A DNA stretch of 64,000 nucleotides from Parachlorella kessleri (lineage: Eukaryota; Chlorophyta; Trebouxiophyceae; Chlorellales; Chlorellaceae), in NCBI GenBank assembly GCA_001598975.1, contig BBXU01001860.1, forward strand, positions 1 to 64,000. The letters run 5' to 3'. The notes below the pieces were generated by a model. It was not told the DNA's origin and did no database searches. It saw nothing but the letters and a program-made list of their open reading frames with translations. Below are positions 21,201 through 32,262 of this stretch, piece after piece. Each line of letters begins with the position of its first letter. Positions within the stretch are counted from its first letter, which is position 1. Position numbers and translations under genes: made by a program.

Positions 21201-23037
21201 CAGGCATGCCCTGCATTGAAGACCCTACTCTCTACAGCAGCCCTCCTTTTTACCGTGCTGTGATTCCCTGGCTCGAAGCCTGGGCACAATTGAAGGCGTA
21301 GCACCCAGTCCGAGGCTGGGCACTTGCCGATGTGCATTGCAAGTGTGGAGCCTGGCGATGCCCCTGTCCAAATCAGGTCTAGCTTAGCCCTGAGAACTTT
21401 GTGTCTCAAATTCCCCTGCAGGCTGCCACTTCAGCTCCCCTGATCGAGCGGTCCATCGAGCGTGCCACCGGTATCGTGTATAACATCACAGGCGGCAAGG
21501 ACCTCACGCTACAGGTGGGCGCCTGCTTCTGCTGGTACTGTTACAAAGGTGGATTCCGGGAGGCTGTGGCATGCGCCTTGGTTGTAGCAGGTCTTTTCAT
21601 GCCTGGCACTGCAGCAAATGTCTGACTGTTGGGACTCTGACTTGTGTGTTGTGGGTAGTGCTTGGGTGCCCTGGTGTCTTGGGTGGGCGGGTGGGTATGC
21701 CCTTATGCCTATGCCCTGGTTTCATGGGTCCGGAGCATCGCAGGCGTAAAGTCCCACACATTAAACTTTGGTGGGCTTGAAGGAGCGGGACTGTGCCCTT
21801 CGTGTGCTGCGAAACCTGCCTGGGCAGTGGCTTGGGGCAGGAGCCTGGCCTCGGATGGGGTGGCTGTGTGTGAGCAGCCTGTGCATTACCTAGTGCTAGC
21901 GGATCAAAGACTTGCTGCCATTGCTGTACAAAATATCACTCTTGTGCGTCAGGGGAGCTGACTGCCTGGCAGTCCCTAATCCTCGGCGCCACCCCAACAC
22001 CATGAGATCACTTATCAACACTGACTGATGCATGTCATGCTTCCTTGTCCGCAGGAAGTGAACCGGGTGTCGGAGGTGGTGACCAGCCTGGCTGACCCCT
22101 CCGCCAACGTCATCTTTGGCGCGGTCATTGATGACCAGTACGAGGGTGAGCGCGGGTGCTGGCCCCTGCTTCATATTCTGTACTTCCCGATATTCAAAAG
22201 GCCTGCAGAAACAGCACTATGCTGGTCTCTGGTGATGCAGTTAGTGGCTCATGTAGGCTCCTTCTTCTGGTTTTGGTCGGTGGTTCTGGTCGGACACCCT
22301 GTGTGCTATGGACCCCTCTGTGCTGCATGACAATTCCCCGTGGGCCTGCCGTAGCAAACTGTTTGGAGTTAGCACTATGGGAGAGAGGTGAGCTGTTGCC
22401 GGCAGCCTGGGTTTTGCAAACCTCGTCCCTGGCCCTTGTTGGAGCGGGTCACCCTGAGCAGGCACTGAGTGCTTAGGCCTTGCTCTTGCAGGCGAGATCC
22501 ACGTCACCATCATTGCCACCGGCTTCAGCCAGACGTTTGAAGACAACCTATGGTCCGGCAATGTCGCCAAGGTCAGTCGGGACTTTCCCTTTTGTCCCCA
22601 GTGTCGGCCACACAACTTTGCCTCAGACAACACATAATCAGATGGCCATGCCGCTACCCATCGCTGGCCCAGCGCATGGCTACCAATCCCTGGCTTGCAC
22701 CACCTCCATCACTGCCCTTGTCAGGTGGCATCGTGCTTCTACCGCAGCATCCTGGCTTGTAGTTGACCGCAATGGTGGGGGAGGCACAGCAGCATAGTCC
22801 GGGGGCACTTAGGGCAGCCTCATGGAAGCCATTGCACTAATCTGTATAGAGCTGCAGACTGAGCAAGCTGTGAGGGGCCAGCACACTTTGCACAATGTGG
22901 ATGTGGAGGTGGAGTGTCCCTGTCTCACTACCGGTCCGATGGTGTCCCTGCAGACTCCCGCTGTGCGTGCCCCCGTGGCCGCTGCCCCTCCCCCGCCCTC
23001 CCGCCAAGCTCCCTCCTTCCTGGGTCGCAACTGGTGA
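18225..23037 (+). CDS. ftsZ: Plastid FtsZ division GTPase
   Basis: Eleven exons close in phase: 18225-18432, 18779-18858, 19147-19246, 19486-19571, 19839-19982, 20226-20363, 20811-20960, 21422-21514, 22055-22145, 22492-22571 and 22954-23037, for 417 residues. The first exon is a Ser/Arg/Ala-rich transit peptide, indicating chloroplast import. FtsZ polymerises into the stromal division ring. Seen motifs are [17 protein letters not shown], the tubulin signature [15 protein letters not shown] and the catalytic T7 loop [12 protein letters not shown]. The C-terminus is Pro/Ala-rich and ends APSFLGRNW, which resembles the conserved FtsZ tail peptide and would favour the FtsZ2 class, but class assignment is unresolved. 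The ATG at 18225 is used because the ATG at 18279 is out of frame; 18315 is an in-frame alternative. A decayed copy of the start of exon 7 lies in the preceding intron. Confidence 0.96.
20721..20758 (+). repeat. Decayed copy of an FtsZ exon start
   Basis: CAGGCGTGCAAGGGATCTAC, then GACATCATCACATCACCA, mirrors the acceptor and first bases of the real exon (20808-20846, CAGGGCGTGCAAGGCATCT, then CTGACATCATCACCATC). It lies about 87 bases upstream within the intron. The copy has substitutions and a small deletion and is followed by unrelated sequence. Confidence 0.8.
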
Positions 23038-24315
23038 TGTGGTGATCGCTGCTGGCGGATGCAGCGGCCTCGGTACTCACCACCGCTGGATGTGTGGATG
23101 ATCCTGATGGATGCAGCAAGTGACAACAGCCCGTGGGTGGTCTCTTGATGATGGCAGGCAGCGCGATCAGAGGAGGAGTAGGGTATATGTTTGGACAGGG
23201 CTGATTGCAAGCTATGTCCTGGGGCTTGCCTAATCTTGTTGGTTGATTAGTCATTGGTAAGGAATGCTGGTGAAATATTTCCAACGAGTTCTTAGCCTGG
23301 GCCTAGGTTTCACGGGCGGCGTGGTATTTCTGGATGTACTGACTCTCTTGCTGACTTTCTCGCAGCGTCTGCCTCGGTTGTCGTTGTTTTCCGGAGCTAA
23401 TGATTACCACTTGCGCAGAGTGGCTGCTGACAACTGCATATTTGTGCTTTGCCCCCCTGACTCCTGCCCTTCGTGTAGTTAGCTAGGCACAGGTCCAAGC
23501 TTCTTGGTAGCACAGATCCTTTCTAACGGATGCTCGACCTGCCATATCAAGAGGCCGACAGGGACAGCAGCATGTCAGGCATGCGGAGGACAAAGCTGCA
23601 AAGAACAGGCTCCCGCCAGCTGTCGCGGGTTCCACGCACTTCACAGTTGAAGACCATCCACAGTTCCCTGAGACGAGAGACGAGGTGTATGCACAGTGCA
23701 ATACTTGTCCCTTTGCTCGCTGCACCACCCAAGAAGGTGGGAGGTTGGTTGGCATATTGCTAGGAGCACCAAGGTTGCACTGCCAGGTGTGCTGGCTACT
23801 TCAGTGTTAAATGGATATGCAAGTGAGATAACCATTTGGACAGACAATCAGATATGCACTGAACGCTGCCGCCGGGCACGCAGGCAGGCAAGCAATGAGA
23901 CAAAGACAGCCTTACAACACCACTACCAGGCAGCACATGAAGCCTGCCGTTCTCAGCAGGCTACATTATCTTAGCTTATCTTGGGGAGAGAACTACTGGC
24001 TCCGAACTCAGGCAAGACTCAGGCTCATATGCATCCAGCCCTGTCAGTTCCGTCCAGTCCAGTCCAGCTCTACTCCCTGTTCGCACTACCTGCCACCCAT
24101 GCTATTATCTGCCAGCAGGGCTGCAAAAAGGAAAGGCTGGTCTGCTTCCACAGGAAAACTCCAAAACCACGTGACACATCCACACTGGTCTCTTACGGGA
24201 CACCTGCCAGGTCAGCAGCCAGCCGCAGGGAGGGACAGCAGCGGCAGCGCCCGCACAGAGTCAACTTGGGCTGCCCTCAGCTGCCCGTACAACAGAGAAC
24301 GGCCACCAGCACCCC
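23038..24315. other. Intergenic stretch between convergent FtsZ and pyrophosphatase
   Basis: Holds the two 3' UTRs and copy b of dispersed repeat 1 (24031-24104). The open frames here (for example 23895-24593 +) overlap the repeat and the antisense of the pyrophosphatase 3' end and show no family signature. Confidence 0.5.
24031..24104 (+). repeat. Dispersed repeat 1, copy b
   Basis: Same-orientation match to 4013-4082, about 210 bases from the stop codon of the - strand pyrophosphatase gene. Confidence 0.8.
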
Positions 24316-27300
24316 TCAGTAGAGTGAAAGCTCCTCGCTGTTCTCGCGAGCACCGCTGCGGAGCTTGTTGTAGAAGCCATGGGTCTCCTCAATCACCTGC
24401 AAAAAGGCAGTGCCACAGCCTCAGATGCAGGCAGGCTTGGCAAGCGAGGGGCCGTTGTATCAAAGATCTCCTCAAGCACTCTAATCAAATAAGAAGTAGG
24501 CCACCACCCCCCTTGCCCAGCATTTGGGGTTCCTGCAACCACCCATGTACCAAGAAGCCACAACAATCTGCACTGTGCCCACCTTCCGTGTAAACTCCTT
24601 ATTCAGGCACTGGTCGTTGTACCCGTAGCCATTCGCGGGCTTGCCATCGGGGATCTTGTAATCCCTGCACAAGCAAGACAGGGAAGGGGCATCTACGTCC
24701 TGTAATCCTGTGTCCCAATATGTAGAGGCGGGCTCCGTGGTAAGCAAGCACGGTAGGCAGGGCGGGTCTGACAGCCAAACACAGCGTTGTAAGCATTTTC
24801 TTATCCAGCTACAGAGACGACTCGCCGCAGCATGGCATGCGTAGCGACCAGAGCATCTACGGGCCCAACCCTACCTCAAACCCAGGCTTACCTGAACCAA
24901 ACCTTAATCTTCTCTAGGGTGCCTGGGAACTCCCTGCAAGGCAGGCATTATCAGGCGGATAGCCGTGGGTGCGACTTGTCGACTCAACGAGCGGTTGCTG
25001 CTTTGCATGGAGGGCAGCGATACTGGTAGGCCGGGGGATGCCTTCCCGAAAAGACTGTTGACTTGCATCGCAGACATCCATCTTGGCAGACCCGGGAAAA
25101 CTCCCTAAACAGCTAGAACTGGCAGGCCTGACTTGGGGACTCCATCCACAAAGGGTATCCACAAAGGCGCTCCTCATAACCGCCTCGTTCGCCTGCATCC
25201 ACCCCACCACCCCATGCTGACACCTCCCCAACGTTGCTGACTGACGCTGGGTTGGGGGTTGCGTGCTGACGACATCCCAGCCGACCGCCTGGCTATGCTG
25301 CTTGCGTTTGGCTTCTTATGCTCCTTGCCCACTAGCCTATCCACCTTCCCACATCCTCCACATCGCTAAGTGACACTGTTCTGGTCCCACACCCATGCTG
25401 ATGACACGCAGCTGTCCGTCTGACTGTGTAACGTGGGTGTCCGATGTCTGGTGCCCACTGGCCAACCCACCTCTCCACATCCTCGACATCGTTGACTGAC
25501 GCTGCCTTGGGGTCCTCGGCGTTGATGGCAATAACCTTCCAGTCCAGCTCACCATCATCAATCATGGCATAGACGCCTGCAACAACAGGCCCACAGTTTG
25601 CACATGCACAGAATTGTACTGTATGCTTTCCAGCCCAGCTCCTCATTGCCAGGTCATGGCGTATGCGCCGGTAGTTGACGTCCCATGGTGTGCCATCTAA
25701 AGGCTTGGAACACAAGGCTCCCAGCACAGCTTGCCATGGTCACTCATGCCACATGCCGCAGCAGGCGCACTGCCGTGCTTGAAAGGGCAACTTTCCATAT
25801 CTGAACACAGTAACACGTGTCTAGCCTAACGGATCGTCACGACATCCTTTCTATCCACTCAAAAAACACGAACCTGACGAATGGACACTATCTGCTGGCG
25901 GAGGCCCAGGCTGCAAGGCCGACCAGCGGCCAAACAAGAAACAAACAGAAAGGTGTAGAGAAGTGTTCGGCATTGTATCATTCTGGAGGATAACTCTGTA
26001 ACACCCAGAGTATTTCACCAAATCGTTCTGAACCAACACCTCTCCATCTCACCTAGAGGCTTGACCTTGTAGACGCCTCCGAGCTCCAGCTGCGTGCTGC
26101 CAATCTCCACCACGTCAACAGGGTCGTTGTCGCCCTGCAGCAGTGAGCAGTCGACAAGTAATTAAGGGTTCTCACTCACCTAAGGTGGAAATGCACGTGA
26201 CAGGAAGGGGTCAGGCAGCAGTGTGGCGGGGTGCCAGCTGCGTCAATAAGCAGGCAGGATCGGAAAGGGGAACATGCTGCAAGTACCCCTCTCTACTGCA
26301 CATCAGCCCTGCGTGGTGTCTGCTCTCCTCTCTTACATTGCCAGCACATCACTCGAGACGCAGGACATGGCGCAGCACCGCCCCGCAGAGCATGCGAAGA
26401 GGTCCCGGCCACCCCTCACCGCCGCGTTGCAGTCTGTGTTGGTGTGTGCTGGGTCCTCCCAGGTCTGTGGCAACAGGCCGTAGTTCCAGTTGATGTTGTA
26501 GGGGTAGAACCGCAGCTTGCCCTTCTTGACGTCCTGCTTGATGGGCGTCTTGGGCTCGTCCTGCACACAGACTAGGGCGGGTACCTAGACATTGCAGGCC
26601 GCCTGGCTCCCGGACCAGGAGGTCCTCAGATGACCTGCACTCCGTCCGCTCCCTCCATGCATCACCGCATGCAGCACCATCTGGCTTCCCACAAAATGGA
26701 GCCAGCCCTACCATCTACAGGGCACCTCCGTTTGGCGAGTATGTGCATATCTCCTCAGGAGTTGGACAACGCACAGACATGTCACCAGGACCTGCCCAGC
26801 ACCAAGAGGTAGGTAGCCCTCCTCCTCCATCAGTAGTTGCAGGCTCCTCAGGGGTCCTTCTTGGACGTAGAACACTGCACTCTGTCCACCACCAATAGGG
26901 TCCCTTGCACTCACAGTGGCCACCTCCATCTTGGCTGAGGTCTCCTTGGGGATCTCACACACAAAGTGCAGCAGGCCGTCCCCGGCGTGGAGGGGGATGT
27001 CGTGCCAGGGGGACACGGTGGTGCCCTTCTCTTGCAGGAACACGCGGAACTCCAGGGTCTCGGGCTCGCCCTGCAGGAGCGCAAGTGGCAGGGCAGGGGC
27101 TGGGTAACCAGACACCGCGGACGTTAGTAGGATACAGAGATCAGGTCAGGGTCGAGCCCTTCGATGTCACTAGTAATGTTGCCGGTGGCCGAGTGTTGGG
27201 CTTGCCCTGCATGCACGGCAGTATGTCAAGCAACATGGCAGGCACGCACTGGACTAACGGGTGGGCGCAGATCAGCTCCAGGCAAGCTAAGCTTGCCTGT

Positions 27301-28068
27301 ACAGAATGCAAGGACCATGGGTGCAATGAACTATAAGGCAAGGAGTGGTGTCCATCTTTGGTGCATCAGTCCCGAAAATAAAAAACCTACCTACATTTAT
27401 CAATGTTTTGTCCCAGCCCAGGAAAAAAATTACCATATTATTAGTGTTCTTTCATCTCATATCATATAAAATTGCAGCCCTGTCTGAGAAGGACGTATGC
27501 TAACACAAACCGACGCGCCAGGCAGAAGGCATACCAGTGTGCCCTTCCAGGCCACACAACTGTGAAGCTGCAGTGAGTAGTACTGCTCCGCTGCGCTCGT
27601 AGCGTGTGCAGCAGGTGGGGCCAGCAACCCATGTACTGCTGTGCAGCTACACCTTCAAACCTGTCCTTACAGAGGCCACTTTAACAAAAGGTGTTTATGT
27701 ACCCACGAGTCAGCAAGTAGCTTGCTGTACAGGCCTGAAAAACAGCGACTTATCTGCCAACTCTTGACGGGCCTCCCACCTATGATTCAAGCCCTCTGCA
27801 AATGCCCTTCCCACCTTGGTCTCAGCAACATAGCGGGACTTGGTGCTAGCAGCCACGCTGGACGCCCTGACAGCCAGCCTTGGCTGGGCACGAATCAGCT
27901 TGGGTGCCTGCAGCAAGCCATACCACAATAGTGTGCAGGTTCAGGCTATCCAATTTAGATATGGGACCAATAGGAATGCTCAATGCAGCTGTTTCCTGTG
28001 GCAAATCGCACCTGGACTAGCTTGGCCCGCATGGCTAGCATTGTGGGTGGGCGCATCACAGCTGCCAT
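24316..28068 (-). CDS. Plastid soluble inorganic pyrophosphatase
   Basis: Nine exons close in phase: 28068-28012, 27907-27815, 27070-26915, 26560-26420, 26134-26053, 25576-25471, 24933-24892, 24664-24583 and 24396-24316, for 279 residues. The enzyme hydrolyses pyrophosphate to two phosphates with Mg2+, pulling biosynthetic reactions forward. Residues 1-50 are a basic Ala/Arg/Ser-rich transit peptide ([19 protein letters not shown] and next exon), so the chloroplast is the likely site. Seen are [38 protein letters not shown], the family I signature DNDPVDV, and [14 protein letters not shown] with EDVERE. Length and order match plant/algal family I enzymes. The exon at 25576-25471 is flanked by decayed partial copies of itself (listed separately). 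The match is close to the Chlamydomonas plastid isoform as I remember it. Confidence 0.96.
25333..25676 (-). repeat. Real exon flanked by decayed partial copies
   Basis: On the - strand the exon 25576-25471 is flanked by two fragments of itself. Upstream, 25676-25630 resembles its first 45 bases (GCATACGCCATGA..., GAGCTGGGCTGGAAAG). Downstream, about 25376-25333 resembles its last 30 bases plus the donor and about 20 intron bases (GATGTGGAGGATGTGGGAAG|GTGGATAGG). Both carry frame-breaking changes. Confidence 0.75.
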
Positions 28069-28568
28069 GGTGACCGCCAACTACTGCAAGTGATCTACTG
28101 TGGCCCGTCGAAAGGACGATGAGGTTCTGCCGAAGAGACTTGGGCTGATGATGCCAAACAGTACTTTGTACCGCCCACCCCCCATGAGTCGACAGCCGCC
28201 GTCCCTCCACAGCCAACGACTTGCTCCGTTGACACTGCAAATGCTGCTTAACTTATGCACAGTCTGGAAGTTGCCTTTGGCATGACGGTGCCGTTCCCCT
28301 TTAGTGCCGGCTGGAATGGCGGCTAACAAACCTACCTCATGCTTCCGTTTAGAGCCAGTTGCATTCCCCCCAGAGCAGCTTTGTTCAGACGCCAATTGTT
28401 TCCCCTAATTGCGCTTCCTACTTTTTAACAGCTGCAGTGTTCCAGTTGTCACTGATGAGATTTAACATTCCAGGTCCAGTTCAAGGTCCGAAACTGCCTC
28501 AGCCAACACTGCCAGAGCACTTTCCCGCCATTACACGACTGCAACATTGTTCAAAATAGCTTCTTCCT
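28069..28568. other. Promoter region of the pyrophosphatase gene
   Basis: About 500 bases between the 3' end of one - strand gene and the start codon of the next. Contains the upstream gene's 3' UTR and the pyrophosphatase promoter. No distinct element is recognised. Confidence 0.45.
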
Positions 28569-31500
28569 TCATGACAGACGGCTGGGCAGCTGCTCCTTCG
28601 CCAGCCCCAGTGCTGGCTGTGCATTTGCATGGGCTGGATCAGGAGACGCGGGAGCTGGCAATGCCAGAGGAGCAGAACTGTCTCCATGAAAGAACAGCTC
28701 ATCGAGCACATCGTCCACCAGCTGGTTCATAGAGGGAGACCACATAGTGCTCTGTCGCCTGCAAGGCATTCATGCAGGACATGTCATGGCAGGATGCTGT
28801 AGTTGAGACCAATGCCACAGGGAACCTTAAGCAGGGTCAGAAGGCTGTCATGCAGCGACTATATGTTGCTTACCCTAGCATGCCGCTGTTGGACCTTGGC
28901 GTGGCATGCCCACTACTGCAGCGTGAAGATGCTAGGGAGGCGGACATGCTGCAAGGGAGCAATGAAGGCACCCCGCCTGACGGTGCTGTGCCCCCAGCCA
29001 CCAGGGCCGCCCCATCGTCTACGGGTGGGCGAAGGGGCCCAGAAGTGTCTGTCAGCTCAACAACTGCAAGGCTAGCCTGGTAGCATGGCTCCAGACGAGG
29101 CTGCTCTGCCCCCGCCTTTGCGTCCGCCGGACCGCTGACTGTGTCCTGCTTTGGAGGCACAGCCGGCTGTCCCTCCTCCAATCGTGGCGGGTGAGCCTGC
29201 GGCTTCTGCAGTATGGCACAGAGCTGCTGCAGTCTAGCACTTGGATCGCTGCAGTCCAACTGCAAGCTGCTGGTCAGGTTGCCGGCAGGTGCTCCTCTAT
29301 GCTCTTCTAAGGTGTTGCAATTGGTAGTAGGGGTTGTTCGACAGCAGGCTTCAACGTCGCCGGCTTCGGTCTGGCTTCTCCCAGCCGCTCTGCTGTCCTC
29401 CAACAGGCCATTGGGATCTTCTGGGTGCTTCGTCGACAGCTGGGGCTGAAGCAGCAGTACAGATGCATAATCATAGCCGCTTTCAGTTGCACGTCCAGGT
29501 GCCGCATGCTGAGACTGCAGCTGACGGCGGCGAGCGCGCCATCTTTCCAGTATGTCATCTGCACCTCCTTGCCCTGGCTGTGATGCAGGGATGTCAGCAC
29601 GAAACGCTCCACTTCCCGCTGTTCCACTTGGCCTGCCCAAGGAAGGATCGGCACTTGCGACTCGTTGCTGCAAGTGTGGCGCACTGGGACCAAGGGATTT
29701 GCTGTGAAGTGCAAGGGCTGGTGGAGTGGACTGAGGTCTAGCAGCCTCCACAAGCCCCGCTGTTGCTGCTGATGAGCGGCCTGTGAAGCTGCTGGCGTCA
29801 CCCGCAAGCAAAAGGTACTTGCTGTACCGGCCCAGGCCTGCCTGGGGATATGCAGGTGTTATGGCAGCCCTGCCAGAAGCAGCCATGGAAGGAGCAGCAG
29901 CAGACGATGACGAAAATTGCCCAGAGGAGGTAAGCACCACCGCAGTGTGCGTGCTGGATGGCTGGCGTGCCTGCACGAGCGCCAGTGGATGCCACTGACG
30001 CTGCGGAGATTTGGCAGGGCTAACAGAAGGTCCTAACCAAGCTCCCTGCTGTTGGGGACAGTGCTGAATGGCTGCTATCTGCTGTTGACGAGATGAGCTG
30101 CCAGATGAAGAAGCAGGGCTTGTCTCGTTAGCTGCCTGCGCAAAGGCACACAGCTCCATCAGGTGCCAACAAGGGCCACAGTGTCGTAGTCCCACTGTCA
30201 GGGCACAACACAGCTCTTTGGCAGCCTGGCCACTTTCTGGACAAATCCATCCGCTCTGGGAACGTGAAAACACACCTGGCGTTCTGCCCGTCTCCTTCTC
30301 CGCCAAGCTTCCAGCACATCCTCTTGCTGTGAGCCCGCCGCAGACTTTCCAGCCCAGGCTCTGCCCATCGACATGCTCCTGATTCTGCTGAGGCCGCTTA
30401 GCTGAGAAAAGTTCGAAGAGACAGCTGGGGAGGAAGCTTCACGCGTTTCAGGCAAGACTGAACTCGCAGATCCTTGCTGCACTGCCATAAGTTGTGTGGG
30501 GTAGTCAAGGCACCTAGCCGCCCTGCCTGGCACCTCTTGCCACCTTGAGGTTGACACCTGGGCCTCATCAAGTGTTGCTGCTGCTGCTGCTGAAACAGGT
30601 TTGGGGGCCTGAGTGACTACCAAAGCTGCGGACAAGCGGCGCGCCTGGGGATCTTGCTGGCCCGCCTCCAGGCGGGGATTATAACTTGATAGTGCAGCGC
30701 CTTGCTGGTCCTTGATGGCAACTTTGGCTGCTGCGATATGTTGCGCCAAGGCAACTCCACAGGGTGCGACTGGTTGGTTAGCAGGCAGCCCCCCGTCGAG
30801 GGCAGATAGGCTAGACCGCAAGCGCTCCAGGCGATTCTGCATGGCAGCCGCGGCAGCCTGCAAGCTTGGTTGCGGAAGCCGGGCCTCAAGGGACCCCAGA
30901 TGTTCAGTGGCTGCATCAGCCCAGCTGTCGACGCTGCCAGCTGGCTCCTGGGGGCTGCTGAACGACGCGGGGGCAACAGCATCTGCCTGAACGCCTGCTT
31001 CGACATGTGCAGCCTGCCTGTCTTTAGCTCTTACGTCTAGTGATGCAGGGCTTGGTTCCTGCAACGCAGAAGGACTACTTGGTCAGTTACACAAAAAAAC
31101 AGTCATTTAGCTAGGTTGCCAACCCACAAGGAGTGGCCAGCCACAGCAGTCACTTGACAGTGGAAGCAGCGAAAGACAGACTAGGTATCCTTGTTCAATA
31201 GTAATATCTGTAAAACTAGGACAAGTGCAATAGTTCCTTTTGCATCACAACCAGCTAAGGTATGCAGAGCTTCTGCCCGCTCCTGGCTGCAAGCGCACGC
31301 ACCTGTGATCCAATATCGTCCTCAGCGAAAGCTAGAGCTTGTAAGGCTCTGGGTTTTCCAAGGCTGGATGATGTACGGCTGGGATATAAGCTGCGCCGAT
31401 CAGCCCCCTGTGTCGGGAGGTTGTCTGGAAGCAACCCCGAGTTGATATCATCCAGCAGCAGATCCAGGTCATCATCAGAAATGCCTGCCACCGCTGGCTG

Positions 31501-31978
31501 TACGACAGTGGAATGGAGGGACTGCTGACACTCAGGTATTGTTGAGACAAGGTGTCCACCGGACGTCGCTGTTTCCTTCAGTTGCTGGGCGGCCGCACGT
31601 AGCTTTTCGCTGCGTGACCTAGCTGCTAGCTGCTTCAATCGGTCTGCCGGCGTCTTTGAGCAGTTAAGCTGCGATGCAGCGACCTCCTCCAGGCCCCTCC
31701 TGCTGCCACTGCCATCCCAGGCTGTGCTCCGATCCTTGGCCTCCTCGGCGCCTGCAACCTTGGACCAACTTGCCAGCCCTCCCTGGGCTCCTGAGTCCCA
31801 GCTAGAGGCTGCGAAGGTTGGTTTGTTGCGGTTCCCTGCACACGCACAGCGTGTCAGCCGTTGGGAAGTGATCCAGCGCACTTTCCCTTCCAGAGCCAAG
31901 TGCGATGCACACACCTAGCACCGCTCCGCGCCGGAGCTTACTATGGGTGAAACCGTCGCTGGCTTGAGTGCTCCACAT
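28569..31978 (-). CDS. Large Ser/Gln/Ala-rich protein with repeated WRxRRR motifs
   Basis: Five exons close in phase: 31978-31915, 31835-31303, 31058-30276, 30135-28874 and 28758-28569, for about 943 residues. The junction into the fourth exon (30135) has an in-phase alternative. Most of the protein is disordered, but two short blocks are alike: EEDVLEAWRRRRRAERQ near residues 444-460 and ADDILERWRARRRQLQSQ near 651-668. Further acidic/hydrophobic blocks are ISDDDLDLLLDDI (first third) and MNQLVDDVLDELFF at the C-terminal end, which look like short linear binding motifs or helices. A charged [DE]D[VI]LE.WR.RRR helix recalls segments of some centrosome/cilium proteins, but I cannot name the family. 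The gene shares a divergent promoter with the coiled-coil gene to its right. Confidence 0.75.
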
Positions 31979-32262
31979 ACACAGGCCAGCTGTCGCAGCT
32001 AGTGCTTACTGGGCAGCCTGATCTGAGGTTGACTAGCCAGGGGCTGTCAAGTGTGAGCATTTCGTAATGCGAATTTAGGGTAAACATGTGGAGGTAACAC
32101 ACGAGCTCCCTTCCCCTCTGCCCAACTCGCCTTGTACTGGAAAGTACGGCAGGCTGAATGCATTCAGTCGATCCAAGCAGAGTGTTCCACATTGCATTTG
32201 GCTGTACCTTTATCACATTGGACTACCTATCTTATTGCACACTGCTTGTGGACTTTGATGAC
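31979..32262. promoter_or_regulatory. Divergent promoter, 284 bases
   Basis: The start codons of the WRxRRR protein gene (-, 31978) and the coiled-coil protein gene (+, 32263) are separated by only 284 bases, so the two must share or abut promoters. No TATA box or named element is clear. The arrangement predicts possible co-expression. Confidence 0.6.

Noticed and set aside
23895..24593. Open frame of 232 codons on the + strand
   Set aside because: Overlaps a dispersed repeat and the antisense of the pyrophosphatase 3' end; no family signature.
27141..27341. Possible extra exon between transit peptide and mature pyrophosphatase
   Set aside because: Exons 27907-27815 and 27070-26915 join directly in phase and give the expected length.
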